Assembly (NCBI RefSeq): GCF_004340685.1
Contig: NZ_SLUN01000010.1
Location: forward strand, 1-64,000
Source: Hydrogenispora ethanolica
Lineage (GTDB): Bacteria > Bacillota > UBA4882 > UBA8346
Reading direction: 5' to 3'
Length of the DNA stretch: 64,000 nucleotides
Below are positions 34,545 through 42,436 of the stretch, in pieces. The notes below the pieces were generated by a model, which worked only from the letters and a program-made list of their open reading frames with translations, was not told the DNA's origin and searched no databases. The number at the start of each line of letters is the position of its first letter. The stretch's first letter is position 1. The position numbers and the translations under genes are program-made.

Positions 34545-36119
34545 TCAAGCCCGGGCAATAGTCCGCCATTGGTCGACGCCGTCCGCCGTCCGGCGCAATT
34601 CGATGGAACACTGCCAGTCTTTACTCGGGGACGGATAATCGCTGCGGCAATGCGAGCCGCGGGATTCGCAGCGCAGCCTGGCGCCGCGGACCATCAGCCA
34701 AGCGGCTAAGACGCTCTGGCGCGCCAGGGTATCGGGCTTCGCTTCCAGAAGCTTCAGGATGTCCCGCAGCTGCCGCTCGCCCTCGGCCAGCCGGCTGCCA
34801 TGGCGCTCCGCGCCGAGGACCTCGCCGACGATCTGACGCACTTGCGGAATGAGCTGACGCCGGAGTTCGGGACGATGCTGGAAGGCTGGCGCCGGTCCGC
34901 CGCAAGCCTTGTGATGAGGCGGGAAATCCCTCCGCAGCACGCCTTCGGCTCCCAAGATCCCCGAGGCCAAAGCCTGGCTGGCGGCGTTCCCGGCCATCCG
35001 GCAAGCGCCATGCATGCCGCCCATGGCCTCGCCCACCGCGAACAGGCCGGCCACGGACGTCTGATAGTCGGAATCCACCCTCAGGCCACCGGAATGACTG
35101 TGGGCCATCGGACCTACCTCCAGCAAATCCCGGGCCGGATTCAGGCCGGCCTGGACGATCCGGTTGTAAAACCAGGGATACCCTTGCAGCACCGTCGTCG
35201 GAATATGCCGCAGATCAACGTAGACTCCGCCGTGGGGCGATCCCTTGCCGGCGGCCAGCTCTTTCCGGATCGCCTGGTTGATCAGAGATTTCGGGCTGCC
35301 CGCCTCTCCCTGGGGTCGCTGTTGCAACAGGAAGCGTTCGCCCGCATGGTTCAGCAAATGGGCTCCCTCTCCCAGCATCGCGGTGGGGCAGGGTTCGCCC
35401 CTGGCCGCGGCCGGCCAGTAAAGGACCATCGGCTCGAACTCCAGAAACTCCAGGTCGATGAGCCCGGCACCCGCTTCATAGGCCATCGCCAGCCCCCGAC
35501 CGTCGATGTCCCCCGGATAGGTGGACTCGGGAAAAAGATTTCCGCAGCCGCCCCAGGCGGCGATGACTGCCGGAGCGTACAACTCGCGGCAATGCGAGCC
35601 GGCTTCATCAGTCACGGCAATTCCGTAAACCGAACCATCTGCCACCAGCAGCTGAACGCAGCGGGTTTGCGAATAAAAAGTCACGCCGGCCGCGGCGAGA
35701 GCCGCGCCCAGCTTGGCGACGATCTGCTCACCCAATAAACCCGAGGTTTGACAGAGCGAGCGCGGATAGCGGGAACCGGAGGCATGCCTCCGGCGCGGTT
35801 GCCCGTCCTCCGTGGCAAACTCAACCCCCCAACGCATCAACAGGTCGACGCCGCGGAGCACGGCTTGGCACATCTCCTCCACTAGCAGCCGGTCATTGAT
35901 CTCATAGCCCGCCGCCAACATATCCCGGGCGTGTTGGGCGACAGTATCGCCCCACGGGTTGGGAGCGACCACCGCGTTCATGGCCGCTACATACGGACTC
36001 CCGCCCACCCCCAGACTCACCACGGCGATCCTCTTCTCGCCCTCTTCCACCAAGCGGGCGGCAGCGCTCAGCCCGGCCAGGCCCGAGCCGACAATGATAA
36101 TCCGATAGGGTTGTTCCAA
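34545..36119 (-). CDS. FAD-dependent oxidoreductase of the succinate dehydrogenase/L-aspartate oxidase superfamily
   Basis: A 524-residue flavoprotein. The dinucleotide fold is RIIIVGSGLAGLSAAARLVE; the C-terminal FAD segment is GLFAVGEAMGGMHGACRMAG. The capping domain has RHASGSRYPRSLC. The catalytic region reads GPMAHSHSGGLRVD, whereas NadB and FrdA have a threonine-rich HYT/HFT turn, so the substrate probably differs from aspartate or succinate. The start is TTG 36119 eight bases after AAAGGGGGA. It sits between the permeases and the DapA-type gene. It may oxidise a hydroxy or amino acid entering the pathway; the acceptor is unknown. Confidence 0.85.
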   Translation of the reverse strand: MEQPYRIIIVGSGLAGLSAAARLVEEGEKRIAVVSLGVGGSPYVAAMNAVVAPNPWGDTVAQHARDMLAAGYEINDRLLVEEMCQAVLRGVDLLMRWGVEFATEDGQPRRRHASGSRYPRSLCQTSGLLGEQIVAKLGAALAAAGVTFYSQTRCVQLLVADGSVYGIAVTDEAGSHCRELYAPAVIAAWGGCGNLFPESTYPGDIDGRGLAMAYEAGAGLIDLEFLEFEPMVLYWPAAARGEPCPTAMLGEGAHLLNHAGERFLLQQRPQGEAGSPKSLINQAIRKELAAGKGSPHGGVYVDLRHIPTTVLQGYPWFYNRIVQAGLNPARDLLEVGPMAHSHSGGLRVDSDYQTSVAGLFAVGEAMGGMHGACRMAGNAASQALASGILGAEGVLRRDFPPHHKACGGPAPAFQHRPELRRQLIPQVRQIVGEVLGAERHGSRLAEGERQLRDILKLLEAKPDTLARQSVLAAWLMVRGARLRCESRGSHCRSDYPSPSKDWQCSIELRRTADGVDQWRTIARA

Positions 36120-36170
36120 AATCAAGTCCCCCTTTGGTCGAGAATTGTTCAGGCTTCCGCGCCGGTTCAA

Positions 36171-37004
36171 TTAACCTTTAATTGCGCCGGCTCCGTAACC
36201 TTTGATTAATGAACGCTGCGTCACCAGGAAAATAACGACCGCCGGAATGCTCACAATGATGCTGCCGCTCAAAATATACTCCCAATACACATCGAAAGAT
36301 GTTACGAAGCTTTCCAGGCCCACCGGGAAGGTGCGTTTGGCGTCGCTATTGATGAATACCAGGGCAAACAGGTATTCGTTCCAGACATACGTAAAGGTAA
36401 AAACGATTACCGCGATGATCCCCGGGATTAACATCGGCAACGCGACGTGAAACAGCGCCCTGACCCTGCCGCAGCCATCAATAAAAGCCGACTCCTCCAA
36501 TTCGATGGGGAGCGTTTCAAAGAATGAGCATAGGACCCAGATACAATACGGAAGGCACAATGCCACGTAAGCCAGGACCAGGCCCGAGAGCTTATCGGTG
36601 AGTTTCAGTTGGACCGCGATCAGATATAAGGGGATCACCAGCAGTATCGATGGCAACATATACGCGAACAGCGAGAAGACCGAGAACAGTTTGCGCCCCC
36701 GGTACTGAAACCGGGTCAAGCTGTATGCGGCCGATACTCCGACCACCGTGCTGATAACGATCGCGCCGATGGAGATCCAGATGCTATTCATCAGGAAGCG
36801 GACAAACTCCGTTTCACGGAAGACGCTGAAATAATTCTCCAATGTCCAACGCTTCGGGAGAAAAGTCGGGGGAATGGCGAAAAACTCGACTTTGGGCCGG
36901 AGCGAAGAGAGGAGCATCCAGATGATCGGACCGATCGAGAAAAGCACTAGGCCAATCACAAGCAAATAAAATACGGCTCTGCCCAATCTTTTTGAAGCAT
37001 TCAT
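36171..37004 (-). CDS. CUT1 ABC permease, MalG type (sugar-acid operon)
   Basis: A 277-residue permease with six helices. IGPIIWMLLSSLRPKVEFFA is the N-terminal signature, ELEESAFIDGCGRVRALFHV the EAA loop, and it ends SLIKGYGAGAIKG. Start ATG 37004 follows GGGAGGG and lies three bases past the stop of the partner permease. Confidence 0.92.
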   Translation of the reverse strand: MNASKRLGRAVFYLLVIGLVLFSIGPIIWMLLSSLRPKVEFFAIPPTFLPKRWTLENYFSVFRETEFVRFLMNSIWISIGAIVISTVVGVSAAYSLTRFQYRGRKLFSVFSLFAYMLPSILLVIPLYLIAVQLKLTDKLSGLVLAYVALCLPYCIWVLCSFFETLPIELEESAFIDGCGRVRALFHVALPMLIPGIIAVIVFTFTYVWNEYLFALVFINSDAKRTFPVGLESFVTSFDVYWEYILSGSIIVSIPAVVIFLVTQRSLIKGYGAGAIKG

Positions 37005-37007
37005 GCG

Positions 37008-37898
37008 CTAGACCCTCCCTTTCGACGCCTGGCTGGTCGTTCGGATATAAATCAGAATAAATGCCAGTACAATAAGGAATTGGATGATCGCGTTCGCCGA
37101 GCCCCTTCCAAGCTGCATTCCTTCAAACGCATAGCTGTAAGCCTGGACCGGCAGCGTAAGCGTGCTGGTGCCGGGGCCACCTTTGGTCAAAAGCAGGATA
37201 ATATCCACTTTATTGAACATAAACAGGCTGCGCAGCAGAATCACCACCGCGAGCACGCCTTTGATCTCCGGGAGCGTTATGTACCAGAATTTCTTCCAGG
37301 AATTTGCCCCGTCGATACTGGCGGCCTCGTAGAGTTCCTGCTGGATGGTTTGCAACCGGGACAACACGTTAATGGTTACAAAGGGGAAATAACGCCAGAT
37401 TCCGATAAAAACGATCGAGGCCATGGCCAGCGAGGAAGTGCCCAGCCAACTGATGGGTTTTTCGATGACGTGCAAGGACATCAGCAAATAATTGACGAAG
37501 CCGTATTGCTCATTCAGCAGCCATTTCCACATCAAGGTCACGGCGACTGTCGGCATAAAAAAAGGCAACATCACAAAGGCCCTGGCTAAGCCGCGTCCTT
37601 TGAAATCGGCGTGCAGAATGAGCGCGGCCGCCACTCCGATCACGACTTGCCCGGCGATCGTGGTGACCGTCCAAATGAGACTCAACTTAAACGCTTGCCA
37701 AAAACCCGGATCATACAGTATTTTCAGATAGTTTTGAAAACCGACATACACTCCCTGAGTCTCATAGATCAGTTGCCGGTAAAAGCTCAACGTGAACGAA
37801 TTTACCAAGGGATACACGATCAGAATTGCCATGAAAATTATAGCCGGTACCAAAAATGCGATCCCGATGAGATGATCCTTTTTATACACCGCATCCAC
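37008..37898 (-). CDS. CUT1 ABC permease, MalF type (sugar-acid operon)
   Basis: A 296-residue permease. The first helix is IGIAFLVPAIIFMAILIVYP; the EAA loop is ELYEAASIDGANSWKKFWYI. The apparent start is GTG 37898, very close to a 12-bp hairpin that lies between this gene and the binding-protein gene. The ribosome binding site is poor, so expression may depend on that structure. Confidence 0.9.
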   Translation of the reverse strand: MDAVYKKDHLIGIAFLVPAIIFMAILIVYPLVNSFTLSFYRQLIYETQGVYVGFQNYLKILYDPGFWQAFKLSLIWTVTTIAGQVVIGVAAALILHADFKGRGLARAFVMLPFFMPTVAVTLMWKWLLNEQYGFVNYLLMSLHVIEKPISWLGTSSLAMASIVFIGIWRYFPFVTINVLSRLQTIQQELYEAASIDGANSWKKFWYITLPEIKGVLAVVILLRSLFMFNKVDIILLLTKGGPGTSTLTLPVQAYSYAFEGMQLGRGSANAIIQFLIVLAFILIYIRTTSQASKGRV

Positions 37899-37907
37899 CC
37901 CATTATC

Positions 37908-37935
37908 GGGATCGGGCGTGAAAACGCCCGATCCC
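37908..37935 (-). terminator. Intra-operon hairpin between binding protein and permeases
   Basis: GGGATCGGGCGT and ACGCCCGATCCC form a perfect 12-bp stem with a 4-nt loop, 10 bp upstream of the permease start. There is no T tract. It likely modulates the binding-protein to permease ratio or translation of the permease. Confidence 0.65.
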
Positions 37936-38007
37936 TGTTTCCAAGTTTTGATTCGCTAGCTATCGGAGCATTGATCCGATGCCGCGATATCCTTTCAAAC
38001 ATCAAAC

Positions 38008-39315
38008 TTATTTGATGCCGAACATCTCCCGCCAGGCCTCACCCGTGGCGGTGAGCGCCTGCTTGGCGGATGACTCTCCGGATATAAAGCGGTTCATCTC
38101 CCGCGAGAAGGTCGGATCGGCGGTAGCCCGGCCCACATAGGGATCGACGATGCCCGGATGCCGGAAAAGAAAATCGGTGCCGTATTTAAAGGAATAATCC
38201 ATGGATTCTTTCACCAGGTCCTTCCATTTGGCAATCGCCGGATCCGCAAAATAATCGGGGTTTTTCAACCAGCCATTGCGCACCGGCAAGCTATGCCCGG
38301 GGGCGGAACCGACCAGGAAGGCCAAGTACTGTTTGTCCTGCATGTAGAAGGTCACGAATTCCTTGGCGGCTTTCACATTTTTGGAAGTTTTAAAGATGAT
38401 GAAATTGTTGATCGCAGTATGGGTAAGCGGTTTTTTGCTCTCGTTCCCCGGACCGTAGGGAACCGGTACGATCCCGACTTTGGGAGCGAGTCCCGGATTG
38501 TAGCGGTCGATATTGAGCAGCATCCGCCCCGGATAAAGGGCCATGGCCGCCACGCCGTTGGCAAAATTGACGGAGACGTCCTTATACGTGGTATTGGCCA
38601 CGCCCGGCGGCGAGAATTCCTTCAGCTTGCCCAAGAACTCCAACGCCTCAACGGCTTTGGGGGAATCGATCGCCACCCGCAGTTTGGAATCGAACAATTC
38701 GGCGCCGTTGGCCCACAATAAACAGGCAAAGTCATAGCTGACTTCCGGAGGAGCTCCGGTGACCGAGATGCCATACTGATCGATCTTGCCGTCATTGTTG
38801 GTATCCACGGTCAACGCTTTCGCCGCTTTCAGCCATTGATCGAAAGTGGTCGGGGGCTTGATTCCGGCCGCTGTGAAAAGGTCTTTCCGATAATACAGCA
38901 ACCGGACTTCCTGCGCGGCCGGGATGTCATAGATCCGGCCCTTGCTGTTGACGGTCACGAATTTGCGGGGAATATCGCCCAATTTCTTAAACACGTCGTC
39001 CATCGTCACCAGCTGACCCTGATCCACCAGGGGCGGCACAAACTTGGGCGAACTGTAGGCCAGATCCGGGGCAGTTCCGGCCCGCAACATCGCCGACAAC
39101 TTCGGCAGGACATCATTCAAATTGGCGTGGGTCAATTTGACTTTTACGCCCGGATGGCTTTTTTCAAAAGCAGCGATGATGCTATTGTCTACCTTAATGG
39201 AACTGGGATCGGTCTCCGGCGACAAAAAGGTGATGACCGCCGGAGCGGCGAAAGTCTGCGCGGTCAAGAGCAGCACCAGCGTCAGCAGACCCAACAGCGA
39301 CATTTTTTTCAACAT
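38008..39315 (-). CDS. Sugar-type ABC substrate-binding protein (sugar-acid operon)
   Basis: A 435-residue CUT1 binding protein. The signal peptide is residues 1-24 (LLLTAQTFAAPAV), no lipobox. The mature protein starts VITFLSPETDPSSIKVDNSI and has GKIDQYGISVTG and TAPDLAYSSPKFVPPL. It is the first gene of the operon with GGGAGGG before ATG 39315. Its promoter overlaps the GntR palindrome. A CUT1-type binding protein in an acid-sugar operon suggests a glycoside or larger sugar acid rather than a free tetronate. Confidence 0.92.
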   Translation of the reverse strand: MLKKMSLLGLLTLVLLLTAQTFAAPAVITFLSPETDPSSIKVDNSIIAAFEKSHPGVKVKLTHANLNDVLPKLSAMLRAGTAPDLAYSSPKFVPPLVDQGQLVTMDDVFKKLGDIPRKFVTVNSKGRIYDIPAAQEVRLLYYRKDLFTAAGIKPPTTFDQWLKAAKALTVDTNNDGKIDQYGISVTGAPPEVSYDFACLLWANGAELFDSKLRVAIDSPKAVEALEFLGKLKEFSPPGVANTTYKDVSVNFANGVAAMALYPGRMLLNIDRYNPGLAPKVGIVPVPYGPGNESKKPLTHTAINNFIIFKTSKNVKAAKEFVTFYMQDKQYLAFLVGSAPGHSLPVRNGWLKNPDYFADPAIAKWKDLVKESMDYSFKYGTDFLFRHPGIVDPYVGRATADPTFSREMNRFISGESSAKQALTATGEAWREMFGIK

Positions 39316-39447
39316 GTTTTTCCCTCCCTCGAATTGCTACCTCTTTTTTTACAACCCCTTGACTGATGGCTCCTCTTCCATCGCCCCCTTTATCAAAAGT
39401 TTCTTCTAATGGGTTTGGGTTTGTACTGTCGTAACAATTTGAACTTC

Positions 39448-39466
39448 ATTATAAATTGTCGACAAT
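39448..39466 (-). promoter_or_regulatory. GntR operator and -10 box of the sugar-acid operon
   Basis: The perfect palindrome ATTGTCGACAAT (39455-39466) lies one base upstream of a minus-strand TATAAT (39453-39448). An identical palindrome precedes the gntR gene. Bound repressor would cover the -35/-10 spacer. Confidence 0.75.
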
Positions 39467-39546
39467 CAACAAGCATATTGCAAAAAAAATAACGGTAAAC
39501 CGGGAGCGCTGTCTTTGACGGGCGGTCTTTAGGCCGGAAGGCTATT

Positions 39547-40263
39547 TCAAAGCCGGGATTCGTCCGGCTCCTTTTCGGGGTTCTCTTTTTCTTCATCCCC
39601 GGCCAGATATTCCAATAACAGGTTTCCCGAGGTAATGATGTGGGCGCGGATCGTCTGCTCGGCCGCTTCGGGATTCCGCTCCCGAAAGGCGTCCAAGATC
39701 GGCTGATGGGCATTCATTTCCCGATTCAGCTGCGAATGGGCCACGAGGTTCCATTTCGACATGATCATGTATAAACGGGTCTGGACCCGCACTCCCTCCA
39801 ACATCTTGATTAATTGGGCATGATCGCAGCGATGGCAGATCAAGTCATGGAAAGCCAGGTCCGATTCGATGAAGGCCAAGGCGTCGTTTTTCAAGGTCGC
39901 TTCGCCCATTTTGAAATTGAGCAGATACAACTGATTCAAGTCGGCCTCGGTCAGCCATTCGGTGGCGAGGCGGGCGGCCAGCCCTTCCAGGCAGCTGCGG
40001 AGGAGATAGACTTCTTGAACATTCTTGGGATTCAAGGGGGCGATATAAGCGCCCTTGCGCGGCAGAAACTTGATGATATCCTGCGCCACCAGCTCGCGGA
40101 TGGCCTCGCGGACCGGAGCCCGGCTGATCTGCATCTGCTCGGCGATATGCTGTTCGATGATACGGTCGCCGGGCTTCAACGAGCCGGAAACGATGGCGTT
40201 AATGATCGCGTTGATCACTTCAATATGCAATAAATTGCTTTTCGGGGGATTGAAAACGGTCAT
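39547..40263 (-). CDS. GntR family regulator, FCD subfamily
   Basis: A 238-residue regulator. Winged helix at residues 15-75 (PGDRIIEQHIAEQMQISRAP, VREAIRELVAQ), then an all-helical FCD ligand domain (SCLEGLAARLA, SDLAFHDLICHRCDH, with Asp and His residues that usually bind a metal and a carboxylate). The start is ATG 40263 after GGGAG; a TTG 15 bases earlier lies in that site. It almost certainly binds the ATTGTCGACAAT palindromes and represses itself and the operon until an organic-acid inducer appears. FCD proteins typically sense small acids, fitting a sugar-acid pathway. Confidence 0.92.
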   Translation of the reverse strand: MTVFNPPKSNLLHIEVINAIINAIVSGSLKPGDRIIEQHIAEQMQISRAPVREAIRELVAQDIIKFLPRKGAYIAPLNPKNVQEVYLLRSCLEGLAARLATEWLTEADLNQLYLLNFKMGEATLKNDALAFIESDLAFHDLICHRCDHAQLIKMLEGVRVQTRLYMIMSKWNLVAHSQLNREMNAHQPILDAFRERNPEAAEQTIRAHIITSGNLLLEYLAGDEEKENPEKEPDESRL

Positions 40264-40284
40264 CTGAAAAACTCCCAATATAAA

Positions 40285-40296
40285 ATTGTCGACAAT
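40285..40296 (-). promoter_or_regulatory. GntR operator upstream of gntR
   Basis: ATTGTCGACAAT, identical to 39455-39466, followed on the minus strand by TATATT, a -10-like box. This is the expected autoregulatory site. Confidence 0.75.
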
Positions 40297-40430
40297 CTAC
40301 ATATTCATTTCGAGCCGCTTCTCAAAATTCCTGCCGGTTACAAAAATTTTGTTAAAAAACGTTACCATCCGACTCCCAGGGGCTAAAGCACGGAATGACA
40401 TCAAAAAAGAGCGTCACGCCCGGCCAAACA

Positions 40431-40465
40431 AAAAGCCCCGGAACGGTTGCTCCCGGAGCCTTTAT
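40431..40465 (-). terminator. Terminator of the PucR-type regulator gene
   Basis: On the minus strand AGGCTCCGG pairs with CCGGGGCTT across an 11-nt loop and is followed by TTTTTG. It starts about 20 bp after the stop at 40483. Confidence 0.75.
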
Positions 40466-40482
40466 TTCAGCTTCTTCCAGTC

Positions 40483-41712
40483 CTATGGCATAATCTGCGC
40501 CAATAACTTCCGGATCTTCAGGGCCAATTGCAGATTGAAACAATCTTCGGCGCTGCTCATGCTGAATCCGGAAATGCTCTCGATCTTCTGCAGCCGGTAG
40601 GCCAGGGTGTTGCGATGGATGAACAGCCGGCGGGCGGCGGTGATCTGGTTCCCTTGTTCCTCCAGGAAGACCTCCAGCGTCCCCAGCAGGTCGGTGCCGT
40701 TCAGCCGGTCGTACTGGACCAGCTCCCCCAGCATCTCCCGGAAAATGCTCTCCAGCTCCGGGCGGTTGTCATAGCCCAGCAAGATCCGGTAGATGCCCAA
40801 ATTCTGATAGAAGCGGGTCGAATTCTTGGCCCGGTCCCGCTTGGCCACTTGCAACGCCTGCTCCGCCTGATGCAGGCTTTTTTTCATCTCTTTCAGCTCG
40901 CGGTAGCAGTTGCCAATCCCCACGCTCACGGTGAGTCCCAGCCGCTCGGCCACGCCCTTCCGGATCTGGTCGACCAGTTTTTTTACGATGTTGTCATCGT
41001 CCACCGGAGCGGGCAGCAAAATGATGATCGAATCGCTGCGCGGCATGGATAGGGCTTTCAGGTTGTAACGGGCCAGGGCGTTCTGGACCACCTTTTGAAA
41101 CCGCTGTTTCAGCTCGATGACTTCCTTCTCTCCCCCCAGCGCCCGGCTCTTGAGGAAGCTCTCAAAATCGTCGATATCGGCGATCAGCACCCGGTGCGGT
41201 TCGGCCAGATTATAGCCGTACAGCGCGGTGATCTGCCGGAAATTGTCGGAGGAATCGAAATGGCTGAAGAGGATGTTCTCCAGCAGGTTATGGAGCGACC
41301 GTTCTTCCATCTCCTTCATAATGATGGCGCTGCAGATCTCATGAGTGACCTCGACCAGCTTGACCTCCCACGGCAATTCGAAGAGGGGGATCTTCAGCTC
41401 GTCGGCTGCGTTCGCGGCCGCCGCGGCGATGCTCTTGACATACGGCCCGGTGAAGACGACCAGGCCGGCGATGTTTTTCGCCGCCACGCTCCGGATCAGC
41501 TCCGGCAGCAGTTGCGCGTCCTCTTTCAGGCCGATCCCGGTCAGAAAGAGCAATTCGCCGCCGTTGAGCCAGGTCGATACCTGCAAGGTATCCTCCAAAA
41601 CCTCGACGGCATAGACCCAACGCACATTGCGGTCCAAACCGTCCGCCCCGGCCACCAGGCGGATCTTTTGCAGGGAGGGGAGATTGATGATATCGCCACA
41701 ACGAACAGCCAT
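40483..41712 (-). CDS. PucR family transcriptional regulator
   Basis: A 409-residue regulator. Residues 1-125 are the PucR N-terminal domain (GDIINLPSLQKIRLVAGADG, GELLFLTGIGLKED). The middle has a GGDEF-like fold (SVGIGNCYRELKEMKKSLHQ). The C-terminal HTH_30 reads TLEVFLEEQGNQITAARRLF followed by HRNTLAYRLQKIE. Start ATG 41712 follows GAGAGGA. PucR-type activators control purine, GABA and polyamine catabolism in other bacteria; here it most likely governs the polyamine island. Confidence 0.92.
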   Translation of the reverse strand: MAVRCGDIINLPSLQKIRLVAGADGLDRNVRWVYAVEVLEDTLQVSTWLNGGELLFLTGIGLKEDAQLLPELIRSVAAKNIAGLVVFTGPYVKSIAAAAANAADELKIPLFELPWEVKLVEVTHEICSAIIMKEMEERSLHNLLENILFSHFDSSDNFRQITALYGYNLAEPHRVLIADIDDFESFLKSRALGGEKEVIELKQRFQKVVQNALARYNLKALSMPRSDSIIILLPAPVDDDNIVKKLVDQIRKGVAERLGLTVSVGIGNCYRELKEMKKSLHQAEQALQVAKRDRAKNSTRFYQNLGIYRILLGYDNRPELESIFREMLGELVQYDRLNGTDLLGTLEVFLEEQGNQITAARRLFIHRNTLAYRLQKIESISGFSMSSAEDCFNLQLALKIRKLLAQIMP

Positions 41713-42436
41713 TGGTTTTCCTCTCAGGTTGCGGGATTTCCGTGATAATTTATGTTGAAGGCCGATGGGAGGCTATTCCTGCCTCCCACACCCTCCAGGA
41801 CCAAAGAGTGTAGTGGGACACCCTTTGGATTCCGCCCAGTTGGATTCAGCTTTTCCATTCATGGGGCCTCATCTTTAGGGCGTCCTGCCCCTGAGAACCG
41901 AGGTTCCAAGCCCTCCTCATTCATCCGGGGTTCTAGCATGCCGTCGCCATCCATGACACTCTGACTGGCAACCAACTGTAGGCTCCCGATGACGACCGCA
42001 GTTTTTCATCCTCGAAATATGCGCCGTCCGCCTTCTTACCTGAAAGCAGGGGTTTACGAAAGTTATGATTTTGATCCTAAATTGAGTTTAGCAGCACAAA
42101 CTCACGAATAGCACCCGTCTCCATGGAGGGAGACGGGTGCCGCTTCTTTTCCCGGAGGAAAAACAGCGGTCGCCCCGCGGAGGGGACATCGAAAGCCAAG
42201 ACCCGGTTGCCAGACAGAAGGCCAGGGATGGCGAAGACGATGACTCGGATGCATAAAGGGAGGTCTGGAAGCCGTAGGTTCCAGCGCCTTTTTGGTTACT
42301 TTTGGGGCGCTCCAAAAGTAACCCGCCGCCGGAACCGTGGGCATACAGAAAAAACCTTCTTAAACTCCATAAAGTTCTACCAGGATTCAATCTTTGATCG
42401 TAATTTCAAACATTTGATCTTTAACTTCCACATCAA
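41713..42436. other. Intergenic region with hairpins and a possible interspersed repeat
   Basis: No gene is supported. It has hairpins GGGAGGC/GCCTCCC (41767-41787), GCACCCGTCTCC/GGAGACGGGTGC (about 42112-42141) and GGTTACTTTTGG..CCAAAAGTAACC (about 42293-42323). Short ORFs in both strands read through these and look like repeat translations. The last hairpin resembles intergenic repeats that often give spurious ORFs in other genomes; that is from memory. Confidence 0.5.
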
